From: Streptomyces sp. NBC_00370
GTDB taxonomy: Bacteria > Actinomycetota > Actinomycetes > Streptomycetales > Streptomycetaceae
Assembly: GCF_036084755.1 (NCBI RefSeq)
Contig: NZ_CP107968.1
Span: forward strand, 6,456,001-6,520,000
Direction of reading: 5' to 3'
DNA length: 64,000 nt
A program made the position numbers and the translations under genes. The first letter of the stretch is position 1. Each line of letters starts with the position of its first letter. Positions 38,124-47,329 of the stretch are shown piece after piece. The notes beneath the pieces are model-generated. The model was not told where the DNA came from, did no database searches, and saw nothing but the letters and a program-made list of their open reading frames with translations.

Positions 38124-39056
38124 ATGGATGTCATGGATCTTCGAATTTTCACCGAGCCCCAGCAGGGGGCCGGCTACGAGACACTGCTGCGGATGGCCAA
38201 GGCCACCGAAGACCTCGGCTTCGACGCCTTCTTCCGCTCGGACCACTACCTGAAGATGGGATCCGCCGACGGGCTGCCGGGCCCCACCGACGCGTGGATC
38301 ACCCTGGCGGGTCTGGCCCGTGAGACCAAGCGGATCCGGCTCGGCACGCTGATGACGGCGGGCACGTTCCGGCTGCCGGGAGTGCTGGCCATCCAGGTCG
38401 CGCAGGTGGACCAGATGTCCGGCGGCCGGATCGAACTGGGCCTGGGCGCCGGCTGGTTCGAGGAGGAGCACAAGGCGTACGGCATTCCGTTCCCCAAGGA
38501 GAAGTTCGCCCGGCTGGAAGAGCAGCTGGCCATCGTGACGGGCCTGTGGGGGACGCCCACCGGGGAGACGTTCAGCTACGACGGGACGTACTACCAGCTG
38601 ACCGACTCGCCCGCGCTGCCCAAGCCGGCCCAGGCCAAGGTGCCGGTGCTGATCGGCGGCCACGGCGCGACCCGTACGCCCCGGCTCACCGCGCAGTACG
38701 CCGACGAGTTCAACATGCCGTTCGGCTCGATCGAGGACAGCGAGAAGCAGTTCGGCCGGGTCAGGGCCGCGCTGGAGCAGGAAGGGCGCCCCGGGGACGA
38801 TCTCGTGTACTCCAACGCGCTGATCGTCTGTGTGGGCAAGGACGACGCCGAGGTGGCGCGCCGCGCCGCCACGCTGGGAAGGGAAGTGGAGGAACTGAAG
38901 GCGAACGGGCTCGCGGGCACGCCGGCCGAAGTGGTCGACAAGATCGGGCAGTACGCGGCAGTCGGCTCCCAGCGGATGTATCTCCAGGTCATGGATCTGG
39001 ACGACCTCGACCATGTGGAGCTGATCTCGGCGCAGGTCCAGTCCCAGCTCGGCTGA
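38124..39056 (+). CDS. F420-dependent LLM-class oxidoreductase
   Basis: 310 residues with a luciferase-like TIM barrel: MDLRIFTEPQQGAGYETLLR, LGFDAFFRSDHYLKMG, RIRLGTLMTAGTFRLPGVLA, RIELGLGAGWFEEEHKAYGI and VPVLIGGHG. Residues in the GAGWFEEEHKAYG and FRSDH motifs are those that hold F420 in the actinobacterial TIGR03560-like group. Starts at 38124 and 38133 are both possible. The substrate is unknown. Homocysteine methyltransferase follows 77 bases downstream after a purine-rich spacer. Confidence 0.9.
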   Translation: MDVMDLRIFTEPQQGAGYETLLRMAKATEDLGFDAFFRSDHYLKMGSADGLPGPTDAWITLAGLARETKRIRLGTLMTAGTFRLPGVLAIQVAQVDQMSGGRIELGLGAGWFEEEHKAYGIPFPKEKFARLEEQLAIVTGLWGTPTGETFSYDGTYYQLTDSPALPKPAQAKVPVLIGGHGATRTPRLTAQYADEFNMPFGSIEDSEKQFGRVRAALEQEGRPGDDLVYSNALIVCVGKDDAEVARRAATLGREVEELKANGLAGTPAEVVDKIGQYAAVGSQRMYLQVMDLDDLDHVELISAQVQSQLG

Positions 39057-39133
39057 GCAAGCGGGACGGAGCCAGAAGCGGGACAGCAAGAAGCGCGACA
39101 GGAAGAACAAGGAAGAAGAGGGAGGGAGAAGCT

Positions 39134-40045
39134 GTGAAACCCGTCCGTACGCTCGCCGCCGCCCTCGCGCGGGAGACCGTCCTCCTCGACGGTGGCCTTT
39201 CCAATCAGCTCGCCGCGCAGGGCTGCGACCTGTCGGACGAGCTGTGGTCGGCGCGGCTTCTCCTCGACGATCCCGGGCAGATCGAGGCGGCCCACACGGC
39301 GTATGTGCGGGCGGGTGCCCGGGTGTTGATCACCTCCAGTTATCAGGCCGGGTACGAGAGCTTCGCGCGGCGCGGAGTGCCGCGCGAAGCTGCGGACAGG
39401 CTGCTGGGACGCAGCGTCGAGCTGGCCCGTGCGGCGGCGGACACCGGCGAGGACGAGATCTGGGTGGCCGCGTCCGTCGGTCCTTACGGCGCGACGCTGG
39501 CCGACGGCAGCGAGTACCGGGGGCGGTACGGCCTGTCCGTGGCCGAACTCGAACGGTTCCACCGGCCGAGGATCGAGGCGCTGGCCGCAGCCGGCCCCGA
39601 CGTCCTCGCGCTGGAGACCGTGCCCGACACCGACGAGGCGCGGGCGATGCTCGCCGCGGCCGAGGGCTGCGGGGTGCCGGTCTGGCTCTCGTACACCGTC
39701 GGGGGGGAGCGGACCAGGGCTGGCCAGCCGCTGGCGGAGGCGTTCGCCCTGGCGGCCGGTTCGGAGCAGGTGATCGCCGTGGGAGTCAACTGCTGCGAGC
39801 CGGGCGACACCGAAGCCGCCGTGGCGCTGGCCGCTTCGGTGACGGGCAAACCCGTCGTCGTGTATCCCAACAGCGGCGAGCGCTGGGACGCCACGGCCCG
39901 GAGCTGGCGTGGGGCGGGCACGTTCGATCCGTCGATGGTGCGGGCCTGGCAGGCGTCGGGGGCGCGGCTGGTCGGTGGCTGCTGCCGGGTCGGACCCGAG
40001 GAGATAGCCGGGCTGGACGCGCTGACCGGACCGGAATCATGGTGA
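39134..40045 (+). CDS. mmuM: Homocysteine S-methyltransferase
   Basis: 303 residues. The zinc-binding Cys residues are in GVNCCEPGD (first Cys) and GARLVGGCCRVGPEE (the GGCC pair), as in MmuM/betaine-homocysteine methyltransferases. The N-terminus VLLDGGLSNQLAAQGCDLSD and TSSYQAGYESFARRG are family hallmarks. It transfers methyl from S-methylmethionine or S-adenosylmethionine to homocysteine, giving methionine. Start GTG at 39134 after AGGGAGAA. Confidence 0.93.
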   Translation: MKPVRTLAAALARETVLLDGGLSNQLAAQGCDLSDELWSARLLLDDPGQIEAAHTAYVRAGARVLITSSYQAGYESFARRGVPREAADRLLGRSVELARAAADTGEDEIWVAASVGPYGATLADGSEYRGRYGLSVAELERFHRPRIEALAAAGPDVLALETVPDTDEARAMLAAAEGCGVPVWLSYTVGGERTRAGQPLAEAFALAAGSEQVIAVGVNCCEPGDTEAAVALAASVTGKPVVVYPNSGERWDATARSWRGAGTFDPSMVRAWQASGARLVGGCCRVGPEEIAGLDALTGPESW

Positions 40046-40088
40046 AAACCCGTGGTCGGGGCGGGCCGGGCAGACAATACTCAATCGG

Positions 40089-41618
40089 GTGTTCCTGACG
40101 ATCAGTACGACCGGCACCCCTGAGCGTCCGGCGACCGACCTCGGCTTCCTGCTGCACAAGCATCCCGACAAGGCGCAGACGTTCTCCACCGCCCACGGCA
40201 CGGCGCATGTCCTCTACCCCGAGGCGACCGCCGAGCGCTGCACTGCCGCGCTGCTGCTGGAGGTCGATCCCGAGGCGCTGCTCCGGCGCGGCCGGGGCAA
40301 GGGCAGGGGCGGCGCGCCCGACGCCGCTCTCGCGCAATACGTCAACGACCGCCCCTACGCGGCGTCCTCCCTGCTGGCCGTCGCGCTGAGCACGGTCTTC
40401 AAGAGCGCGCTGCGCGGTGACTGCCGGGCGCTGCCCGAGCGCGCGGCCAATCCGCTGCCGCTGCGGATCGACGTACCCGCCGTGCCCGCGCGCGGCGGCG
40501 CCGAGCTGGTCCGGCAGCTGTTCGGACCGCTCGGCTGGAGCACGGTGGAGGCGCGTCCGGTGGCACTGGACGAGCGGTTCACCGAGTGGGGCGAGTCCCG
40601 CTACGTACAGCTCGTCCTGGAGGGTGAGCTGCGCCTCGCCGACGCGCTGCGCCAGCTGTACGTACTGCTGCCGGTCCTCGACGACGCCAAGCACTACTGG
40701 GTGGCGCCCGACGAGGTCGACAAGCTGCTGCGGGCCGGGGAGGGCTGGCTCGCCGACCACCCCGAGAAGAAGCTGATCACCAGCCGCTATCTGGCCCGTC
40801 GCTGGGGTCTGACCAGGGCGGCCATGGAACGGCTCGAACTGGTACGGCTCGCCGAGGCCGACGACATCGACGTCGAGGCGCTCGACAACGCGGTGGAGGA
40901 GCCGCAGACCGAACCGGAAGGGGAAGCGACAGAGGTCGGGGAGACGACGGCCGAGGTGGCCGAGGTGGCCGAGGTGGCCGAGCCCGAGGTGAAGGAGCCG
41001 TCGCTCGCCGACCAGCGGCGTACGGCGATCCTGACGGCCCTGCGCGAGGCGGGCGCGAGCAGCGTGCTCGACCTCGGCTGCGGACAGGGCCAGTTGGTGC
41101 AGGGTCTGCTCAAGGACGTGCGGTTCACCCGGATCACCGGCGTGGACGTGTCGATGCGGGCGCTCACCATCGCCGCGCGCCGGCTCAAGCTGGACCGGAT
41201 GAGCGAGCGGCAGGCCGGCCGGGTCAGCCTGACGCAGGGTTCACTCACCTACACCGACAAGCGGCTGAAGGGCTACGACGCGGCAGTGCTGAGCGAGGTC
41301 GTCGAACATCTCGACCTGCCCAGGCTGCCCGCCCTCGAATACGCGGTGTTCGGCTCGGCGCGGCCCGGCACGGTGGTCGTGACCACGCCCAACGTCGAGT
41401 ACAACGTGCGCTGGGAGACGCTGCCCGCGGGCACGGTACGCCACAGCGACCACCGCTTCGAGTGGACCCGCGAGGAGTTTCGCCGCTGGGCGGCCGAGAC
41501 GGCCGAACGGTACGGATACGGCGTCGACTTCGTTCCCGTAGGACCCGACGACCCCGAGGTGGGGCCGCCCACGCAGATGGCCGTGTTCACCGCACTGAAG
41601 GAGGCGAAGGCCGCATGA
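40089..41618 (+). CDS. hen1: 3'-terminal RNA ribose 2'-O-methyltransferase Hen1
   Basis: 509 residues. The bacterial Hen1 N-terminal domain (LTISTTGTPERPATDLGFLL, KHPDKAQTF, YVNDRPYAASSLLAVALSTV) spans ~1-245. An acidic linker with AEVAEVAEVAE follows, then the methyltransferase from ~325: VLDLGCGQGQLVQGLL, the metal-binding SEVVEHLDLPRL, VTTPNVEYNVRWE and RHSDHRFEWTREEF. It methylates the 2'-OH at cleaved RNA ends so that Pnkp can re-ligate them in a form resistant to recutting. The stop overlaps the start of pnkp (ATGA), giving the classic RNA-repair operon. Start GTG 40089. Confidence 0.96.
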   Translation: MFLTISTTGTPERPATDLGFLLHKHPDKAQTFSTAHGTAHVLYPEATAERCTAALLLEVDPEALLRRGRGKGRGGAPDAALAQYVNDRPYAASSLLAVALSTVFKSALRGDCRALPERAANPLPLRIDVPAVPARGGAELVRQLFGPLGWSTVEARPVALDERFTEWGESRYVQLVLEGELRLADALRQLYVLLPVLDDAKHYWVAPDEVDKLLRAGEGWLADHPEKKLITSRYLARRWGLTRAAMERLELVRLAEADDIDVEALDNAVEEPQTEPEGEATEVGETTAEVAEVAEVAEPEVKEPSLADQRRTAILTALREAGASSVLDLGCGQGQLVQGLLKDVRFTRITGVDVSMRALTIAARRLKLDRMSERQAGRVSLTQGSLTYTDKRLKGYDAAVLSEVVEHLDLPRLPALEYAVFGSARPGTVVVTTPNVEYNVRWETLPAGTVRHSDHRFEWTREEFRRWAAETAERYGYGVDFVPVGPDDPEVGPPTQMAVFTALKEAKAA

Positions 41619-44194
41619 GCAGCAACACGCAGAACACCGCCACCGACAACACCGCGGGCCGCGTCCTGCCGGTGACCGACCTGTCCCTGGTGGTCCTCAT
41701 CGGCGCCACCGGATCCGGCAAGTCCACCTTCGCCGCACGCCACTTCAAGCCCACCGAGGTCATCTCCTCGGACTTCTGCCGCGGCCTCGTCGCCGACGAC
41801 GAGAACGACCAGAGCGCGAGCGGCGACGCCTTCGACGTCCTGCACTACATCGCGGGCAAACGGCTCGCGGCTGGCCGGCTCACCGTCGTGGACGCCACCA
41901 ACGTCCAGGCCGAGAGCCGCAGACAGCTCGTGAAGCTCGCCCGCGAGTACGACGTGCTGCCCATCGCGATCGTCCTCGACCTGCCCGAGGACGTCTGCGC
42001 CGCGCGCAACGCCACCCGCCCCGACCGCGCCACCATGCCCCGCCATGTGATCAGGCGGCACCGCAGCGAGCTGCGCCGCTCGCTGCGCGGTCTGGAGCGC
42101 GAGGGCTTCCGCAAGGTGCACATCCTGCGCAGCGAGGAGGAGGTGTCCGCAGCCCGGGTCACCCTCGAACGCCGCTACAACGACCTCACCCACCTCACCG
42201 GCCCCTTCGACATCATCGGCGACGTCCACGGCTGCCACTCCGAGCTGGAGACCCTGCTCGGCAGGCTCGGCTACGCCGACGGCGTCCACCCCGACGGCCG
42301 CACGGCCGTCTTCGTCGGCGACCTCGTCGACCGGGGCCCCGACAGCCCCGGTGTGCTGCGCCGGGTGATGGGCATGGTCGCGGCGGGCAACGCCCTGTGC
42401 GTGCCCGGCAATCACGAGAACAAGCTGGGCCGCTGGCTGAAGGGCCGGAAGGTGCAGACCACCCACGGTCTCGCGGAGACCGTCGAGCAACTGGGGAAGG
42501 AGGACGACACCTTCCGCCAGGAGGTGCTGACCTTCATCGACGGGCTCGTCAGCCACTACGTCCTGGACGGCGGCAAGCTGGTGGTCTGCCATGCCGGGCT
42601 GCCCGAGAAGTACCACGGTCGCACCTCGGGCCGGGTCCGCTCGCACGCCCTGTACGGCGACACCACGGGCGAGACCGACGAGTTCGGCCTGCCCGTGCGC
42701 TACCCGTGGGCCGAGGACTACCGGGGCCGCGCCGCCGTGGTCTACGGACACACACCCGTGCCGAACACCTCCTGGATCAACAACACCATCTGCCTCGACA
42801 CCGGCGCGGTCTTCGGCGGCAAGATGACCGCGCTGCGCTGGCCGGAGCGCGAGCTGGTCGACGTACCGGCCGAGCGGGTCTGGTACGAGCCGGCCAGGCC
42901 GCTGGCCACCGAGGCGCCGGGAGGCAGGGAGGGCAGGCCGCTCGACCTCGCCGACGTGCACGGCCGGCGCATCGTGGAGACCCGGCACATGGCCCGGCTC
43001 TCGGTCCGCGAGGAGAACGCCGCCGCCGCTCTGGAGGTGATGAGCCGCTTCGCGATCGACCCGCGGCTGCTGGCCTACCTGCCGCCGACCATGGCGCCGA
43101 CGGCCACCTCCGGCGAGGAGGGCTATCTGGAGCATCCGGCCGAGGCGTTCGCGCAGTACCGCGAGGACGGCGTGGCGCAGGTCGTGTGCGAGGAGAAGCA
43201 CATGGGCTCGCGCGCCGTGGCGCTGGTCTGCCGGGACGCGGCAGCCGCCGCCGAGCGCTTCGGCGTCGGCAACCAGAGCGGTGAAGGACCGACCGGCGCC
43301 CTGCACACCCGCACCGGACGGCCCTTCTTCGACGACCCCGCCGTCACCGAGGAGGTGCTGGACCGGCTGCGCACCGCCGTCACCGCCGCCGGGCTGTGGG
43401 CGGAGCTGGACACCGACTGGCTGCTGCTGGACGCCGAGCTGATGCCCTGGTCGCTGAAGGCGACCGGTCTGCTGCGCACCCAGTACGCGGCGGTCGGCGC
43501 TGCGGCGGGCGCCGCGTTCCCCGCCGTGACCGGCGCGCTCGAAGCGGCGGTGGCGCGAGGCGTCGACGCGGGCGCGCTGCTGGCCACACAGCGGGAGCGG
43601 GCCTCCGACGCCGCCGCGTTCACCGAGGCGTACCGCCGCTACTGCTGGGCGACGGACGGTCTGGACGGGGTGCGCCTCGCGCCGTTCCAGCTGCTGGCCG
43701 CCCGTGGCCGCAGCCTCGCCGCCGTGCCCCACGACCAGCAGCTGGCCTGGCTCGACCGGCTCGTGGAGCACGACCCGACCGGTCTGCTCCAGGTCACCCG
43801 GCGGCTGGTCGTGGACACGGGCGACGAGGAGTCGGTCCGCTCCGGTGTCGACTGGTGGCTGGAGATGACCGAGCGCGGCGGTGAGGGCATGGTGGTCAAA
43901 CCGCTCCAGGCGCTGGTACGGGACGGCAAGGGCCGGCTGGTCCAGCCGGGCGTCAAGGTCCGTGGCCGCGAGTACCTGCGGATCATCTACGGCGCCGAGT
44001 ACACCCGCCCGGAGAATCTGCTGCGGCTGCGCGGCAGGTTCCTCGGCCACAAGCGGTCGCTGGCGCTGCGTGAGTACGCGCTGGGTCTTGAGGCCCTGGA
44101 CCGGCTCGCCGAGGGGGAGCCGCTGTGGCGGGTGCACGAAGCGGTGTTCGCCGTCCTGGCGCTGGAGTCGGAGCCGGTCGACCCCCGGCTGTGA
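41615..44194 (+). CDS. pnkp: Polynucleotide kinase-phosphatase (bacterial Pnkp)
   Basis: 859 residues in three domains. The kinase has the P-loop GATGSGKST at ~30-38. The calcineurin-like phosphatase at ~195-450 has DIIGDVHGCHSELETLLGR, FVGDLVDRGPDSPGV and PGNHENKLG. The ligase/adenylyltransferase has its nucleotide Lys in CEEKHMGSRAVAL near 527 and MTERGGEGMVVKP. With Hen1 it repairs RNAs cut in anticodon loops by ribotoxins: it heals the 5' and 3' ends and seals with ATP. The ATG at 41615 overlaps the hen1 stop. Confidence 0.96.
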   Translation: MSSNTQNTATDNTAGRVLPVTDLSLVVLIGATGSGKSTFAARHFKPTEVISSDFCRGLVADDENDQSASGDAFDVLHYIAGKRLAAGRLTVVDATNVQAESRRQLVKLAREYDVLPIAIVLDLPEDVCAARNATRPDRATMPRHVIRRHRSELRRSLRGLEREGFRKVHILRSEEEVSAARVTLERRYNDLTHLTGPFDIIGDVHGCHSELETLLGRLGYADGVHPDGRTAVFVGDLVDRGPDSPGVLRRVMGMVAAGNALCVPGNHENKLGRWLKGRKVQTTHGLAETVEQLGKEDDTFRQEVLTFIDGLVSHYVLDGGKLVVCHAGLPEKYHGRTSGRVRSHALYGDTTGETDEFGLPVRYPWAEDYRGRAAVVYGHTPVPNTSWINNTICLDTGAVFGGKMTALRWPERELVDVPAERVWYEPARPLATEAPGGREGRPLDLADVHGRRIVETRHMARLSVREENAAAALEVMSRFAIDPRLLAYLPPTMAPTATSGEEGYLEHPAEAFAQYREDGVAQVVCEEKHMGSRAVALVCRDAAAAAERFGVGNQSGEGPTGALHTRTGRPFFDDPAVTEEVLDRLRTAVTAAGLWAELDTDWLLLDAELMPWSLKATGLLRTQYAAVGAAAGAAFPAVTGALEAAVARGVDAGALLATQRERASDAAAFTEAYRRYCWATDGLDGVRLAPFQLLAARGRSLAAVPHDQQLAWLDRLVEHDPTGLLQVTRRLVVDTGDEESVRSGVDWWLEMTERGGEGMVVKPLQALVRDGKGRLVQPGVKVRGREYLRIIYGAEYTRPENLLRLRGRFLGHKRSLALREYALGLEALDRLAEGEPLWRVHEAVFAVLALESEPVDPRL

Positions 44195-44261
44195 CCAGGG
44201 CGACGGATCGTCGTGGTCCGTTTGACGGGTGAACGGCGCGCCGTGCGGTGAGGATGGAGGC

Positions 44262-45494
44262 ATGGGATTCCATGTCGACTCCGAGGCCGGGCGGCTGCGC
44301 CGCGTCATACTGCACCGCCCCGGCCTGGAGCTGAAACGGCTCACTCCGGGCAACAAGGACGCGCTGCTCTTCGACGACGTGCTGTGGGTGCGGCGGGCCC
44401 AGGAGGAGCATGACGGCTTCGCCGACGTGCTGCGCGGGCGCGGTGTCGAGGTGCATCTCTTCGGCGATCTGCTGCGGGAGTCCCTGGAGCTGCCGGCGGC
44501 GCGGCGTCTCGTGCTGGACCGGGTCTTCGACGAGAAGGAGTACGGCCCGCTCGCCACGGACCATCTCAGGGCGGTCTTCGACGAGCTGCCCACGGAGGAG
44601 CTGACCGAGGCGCTGGTCGGCGGGATGACCAAGCGCGAGTTCCTGGCGCGGCACGCCGAGCCGACGTCCGTCCGCTTCCATGTGATGGAGCTGGACGACC
44701 TGCTGCTCGACCCGCTGCCGAACCACCTCTTCACCCGGGACACCTCCGCCTGGATCTACGACGGGGTGTCGATCAACGCGATGCGCTGGCCGGCGCGGCA
44801 GCGCGAGACGGTGCACTTCGAGGCGATCTACAAGCACCATCCGCTGTTCACCGGCGATCTCGCGGGTCCCTTCCACCACTGGTCGGAGGGGCAGGACGAC
44901 TATCCGTCCACGATCGAGGGCGGTGACGTCCTGGTCATCGGCAAGGGCGCCGTGCTGATCGGGATGAGCGAGCGCACCACCCCGCAGGCCGTGGAGATGC
45001 TGGCGCGCGGTCTCTTCGAGGCCGGTTCGGCGACCACGATCGTGGCGCTCGACATGCCGAAGCGGCGCGCGTTCATGCACCTCGACACGGTCATGACGAT
45101 GGTCGACCACGACACGTTCACCCAGTACGCGGGGCTCGGCATGCTCCGCTCGTACACGATCGAGCCGGGCAGCGGCGGCAACGAACTCAAGGTGACCGAC
45201 CATCCGCCGGAGCACATGCACCGGGCGATCGCCGCGGCGCTCGGGCTGCCGGAGATCCGGGTGCTGACCGCGACGCAGGACGTGCACTCGGCGGCGCGCG
45301 AGCAGTGGGACGACGGCTGCAACGTCCTCGCCGTCGAACCGGGCGTCGTGGTGGCGTACGAGCGCAATGTCACCACCAACATCCATCTGCGCAAGCAGGG
45401 CATCGAGGTCATCGAGATCCGGGGCAGTGAGCTGGGCCGGGGCCGGGGCGGTCCGCGCTGTATGAGCTGTCCCGTCGAGCGCGACGCCGGGTGA
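44262..45494 (+). CDS. arcA: Arginine deiminase
   Basis: 410 residues. Guanidino-group-modifying fold: VDSEAGRLRRVILHRPGLE, LPNHLFTRDTSAWIYDGVSI, EGGDVLVIGKGAVLIGMSER, HLDTVMTMVD and the catalytic Cys in RCMSCPVERD near the end. It converts arginine to citrulline and ammonia, feeding the next gene. The start at 44262 follows GAGGATGGAGG. Carbamate kinase (arcC) is not in the window. Confidence 0.95.
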   Translation: MGFHVDSEAGRLRRVILHRPGLELKRLTPGNKDALLFDDVLWVRRAQEEHDGFADVLRGRGVEVHLFGDLLRESLELPAARRLVLDRVFDEKEYGPLATDHLRAVFDELPTEELTEALVGGMTKREFLARHAEPTSVRFHVMELDDLLLDPLPNHLFTRDTSAWIYDGVSINAMRWPARQRETVHFEAIYKHHPLFTGDLAGPFHHWSEGQDDYPSTIEGGDVLVIGKGAVLIGMSERTTPQAVEMLARGLFEAGSATTIVALDMPKRRAFMHLDTVMTMVDHDTFTQYAGLGMLRSYTIEPGSGGNELKVTDHPPEHMHRAIAAALGLPEIRVLTATQDVHSAAREQWDDGCNVLAVEPGVVVAYERNVTTNIHLRKQGIEVIEIRGSELGRGRGGPRCMSCPVERDAG

Positions 45495-45514
45495 CACCGG
45501 TCGCGTCACATCAC

Positions 45515-45544
45515 TGAATAGCAATGCGACCCGTCGTATATAGT
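45515..45544 (+). promoter_or_regulatory. Promoter candidate before ornithine carbamoyltransferase
   Basis: TGAATA (45515-45520), 18 bases and TATAGT (45539-45544) form a plausible promoter about 50 bases upstream of the carbamoyltransferase start. The -35 element is weak. Confidence 0.35.
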
Positions 45545-45596
45545 TTCAGTTTCCCGGTATGAGCCGTCCTCTATCTGTGCCCCAGGAGCAGTCATC

Positions 45597-46607
45597 ATGG
45601 CGATAGACCTCGCAGGCCGCCACTTCCTCAAGGAGCTGGACTTCACGGCCGAGGAGTTCCGCGGTCTGGTCGAGCTGGCGGCCGAGCTGAAGGCCGCCAA
45701 GAAGGCGGGCACCGAGGTCCAGCGGCTGCGCGGCAAGAACATCGCCCTGATCTTCGAGAAGGCGTCGACCCGCACGCGCTGCGCCTTCGAGGTCGCGGCG
45801 GCCGACCAGGGGGCTTCGACGACGTACATCGACCCGGCCGGGTCGCACATCGGGAAGAAGGAGTCGGCGAAGGACACCGCGCGGGTGCTCGGCCGGATGT
45901 ACGACGGCATCGAGTTCCGCGGCGACGCCCAGGCGACGGTCGAGGAGCTGGCCGCCCACGCGGGCGTGCCGGTGTTCAACGGGCTCACGGACGACTGGCA
46001 CCCCACCCAGATGCTCGCCGACGTGCTGACGATGACCGAGCACACCGACAAGCCGGTGGACCGGATCGCCTTCGCCTATCTGGGCGACGCCCGCTTCAAC
46101 ATGGGCAACTCCTACCTGGTCACGGGCGCGCTGCTGGGCATGGACGTACGGATCGTCGCGCCCCGCGACTACTGGCCGCACGACGACGTCCTCACCCTCG
46201 CCAGGAAGGCCGCCGAGGTCAGCGGGGCCCGGCTCACGCTCACCGAGAACATCGAGGAGGGTGTCGCGGGGGCGGACTTCGTGCTCACCGACGTGTGGGT
46301 GTCGATGGGGGAGGCCCAGGAGGTCTGGGACGCGCGCATCAAGGCGCTCGGTCCTTACGCGGTAACCATGGACGTGCTGCGGGCGACGGAGAACCCCGAG
46401 GTCAAGTTTCTGCACTGCCTGCCGGCCTTCCACGACCTGGGTACCGAGGTCGGCCGGGAGATCCACCGGCGCCACGGCCTCACGGAGCTGGAGGTCACGG
46501 ACGAGGTCTTCGAGTCGGCGTACTCGGTGGTCTTCGACGAGGCGGAGAACCGGCTGCACACCATCAAGGCGGTCCTGGTCGCCACCCTGGCCGGCGCCGC
46601 CGAATAG
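45597..46607 (+). CDS. Ornithine carbamoyltransferase (catabolic type likely)
   Basis: 336 residues. Carbamoyl-phosphate site EKASTRTRCAFEVA, then KKESAKDTARVLGRMYDGIE, DDWHPTQMLADVLT and FLHCLPAFHD (the HCLP ornithine-site motif). In context with arginine deiminase it most likely runs in the degradative direction, citrulline plus phosphate to ornithine and carbamoyl phosphate, like ArcB; an anabolic role cannot be excluded. CAGGAG precedes the ATG at 45597. Confidence 0.95.
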   Translation: MAIDLAGRHFLKELDFTAEEFRGLVELAAELKAAKKAGTEVQRLRGKNIALIFEKASTRTRCAFEVAAADQGASTTYIDPAGSHIGKKESAKDTARVLGRMYDGIEFRGDAQATVEELAAHAGVPVFNGLTDDWHPTQMLADVLTMTEHTDKPVDRIAFAYLGDARFNMGNSYLVTGALLGMDVRIVAPRDYWPHDDVLTLARKAAEVSGARLTLTENIEEGVAGADFVLTDVWVSMGEAQEVWDARIKALGPYAVTMDVLRATENPEVKFLHCLPAFHDLGTEVGREIHRRHGLTELEVTDEVFESAYSVVFDEAENRLHTIKAVLVATLAGAAE

Positions 46608-46649
46608 TCATGCGGCCGGCGGTGCGACGGTCGGTCATGTACGCGGCTG

Positions 46650-47231
46650 TTACGCGCCAGCGCGGTCGGCGGCCGGGCGGGCGGGGAGGGTGAACCAGAC
46701 CGCCTTGCCCTGCTCCGTCGACCGGTGACCGCAGTCCGAACTGAGCGTCCGGATCAGCAGCAGCCCCCGGCCGTACTCCTGCCACGGGTCCGGCGGGGTG
46801 GAGTGGCCGTGCGTGAGGTCGCCGGGCGGCCTCGGGTCGCAGTCGTGCACCTCGACCTGGCAGCCGGTCGGCAGCAGCCGCACCACCAGCTCGATCGGTG
46901 TGGTCCCCGTCGTGTGCTCCACCGCGTTGGCCACCAGCTCGGCGGTGAGCAGCTCCGCCGTGTCGCAGTCGGTGACCGTCTCCCGCAGCTCGGCGAGCGC
47001 TGTCCGGATCAGCGCACGCGCCATCGGCACGGCGGACGCGCTGTGCGGGAGCGCGATACGCCATGCGGAGGAGCTGGAGGCCTGGGACAAAGGGGGAGAT
47101 CCGTTCGAAGGGACACGAAGTATTAACTTCAACCTTACGGAGCGCAACCCGGGTGACAAGGGGCGACAGCCCGTCCGGAATGGGACCTGTGCCACATCTC
47201 GGGCGGGACCTTTGCCGGACCCGGGGGACAC
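46650..47231 (-). CDS. HATPase-type anti-sigma regulatory protein, start uncertain
   Basis: The GHKL fold is clear in the second half: WRIALPHSASAVPMARALIRTAL, the N box ELVANAVEHTTG, VEVHDCDPRPPGDL, EYGRGLLLIRTLSSDCGHR and KAVWFTLPARP. It is an RsbW-like serine kinase or anti-sigma factor. The longest frame starts with GTG at 47231, but its first 45 residues are unlike the family and include TTA and ATA codons (TTA at 47124-47126 on the minus strand) in an AT-rich stretch that resembles a promoter. A TTG start at 47090 is possible. If the long form is right, the gene is bldA-dependent. Confidence 0.72.
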   Translation of the reverse strand: MSPGSGKGPARDVAQVPFRTGCRPLSPGLRSVRLKLILRVPSNGSPPLSQASSSSAWRIALPHSASAVPMARALIRTALAELRETVTDCDTAELLTAELVANAVEHTTGTTPIELVVRLLPTGCQVEVHDCDPRPPGDLTHGHSTPPDPWQEYGRGLLLIRTLSSDCGHRSTEQGKAVWFTLPARPAADRAGA

Positions 47232-47329
47232 GGGCGATGTCCGTCAGAATATCGCGTCCCCGTGACGACGGTCACACACAAGTGATACCGTGCGGGAACC
47301 GCAGCACGCGCTGAAGGAGGCCGCACTCC

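Noticed and set aside
41273..44743. 1156-codon antisense frame across hen1, pnkp and arcA
   Set aside because: Spans three well-supported genes on the other strand; open only because of codon bias.
45495..45596. ARG box (ArgR site) before the carbamoyltransferase gene
   Set aside because: TGAAT is present, but its partner ATTCA-like half is not at the right distance; not enough to call.
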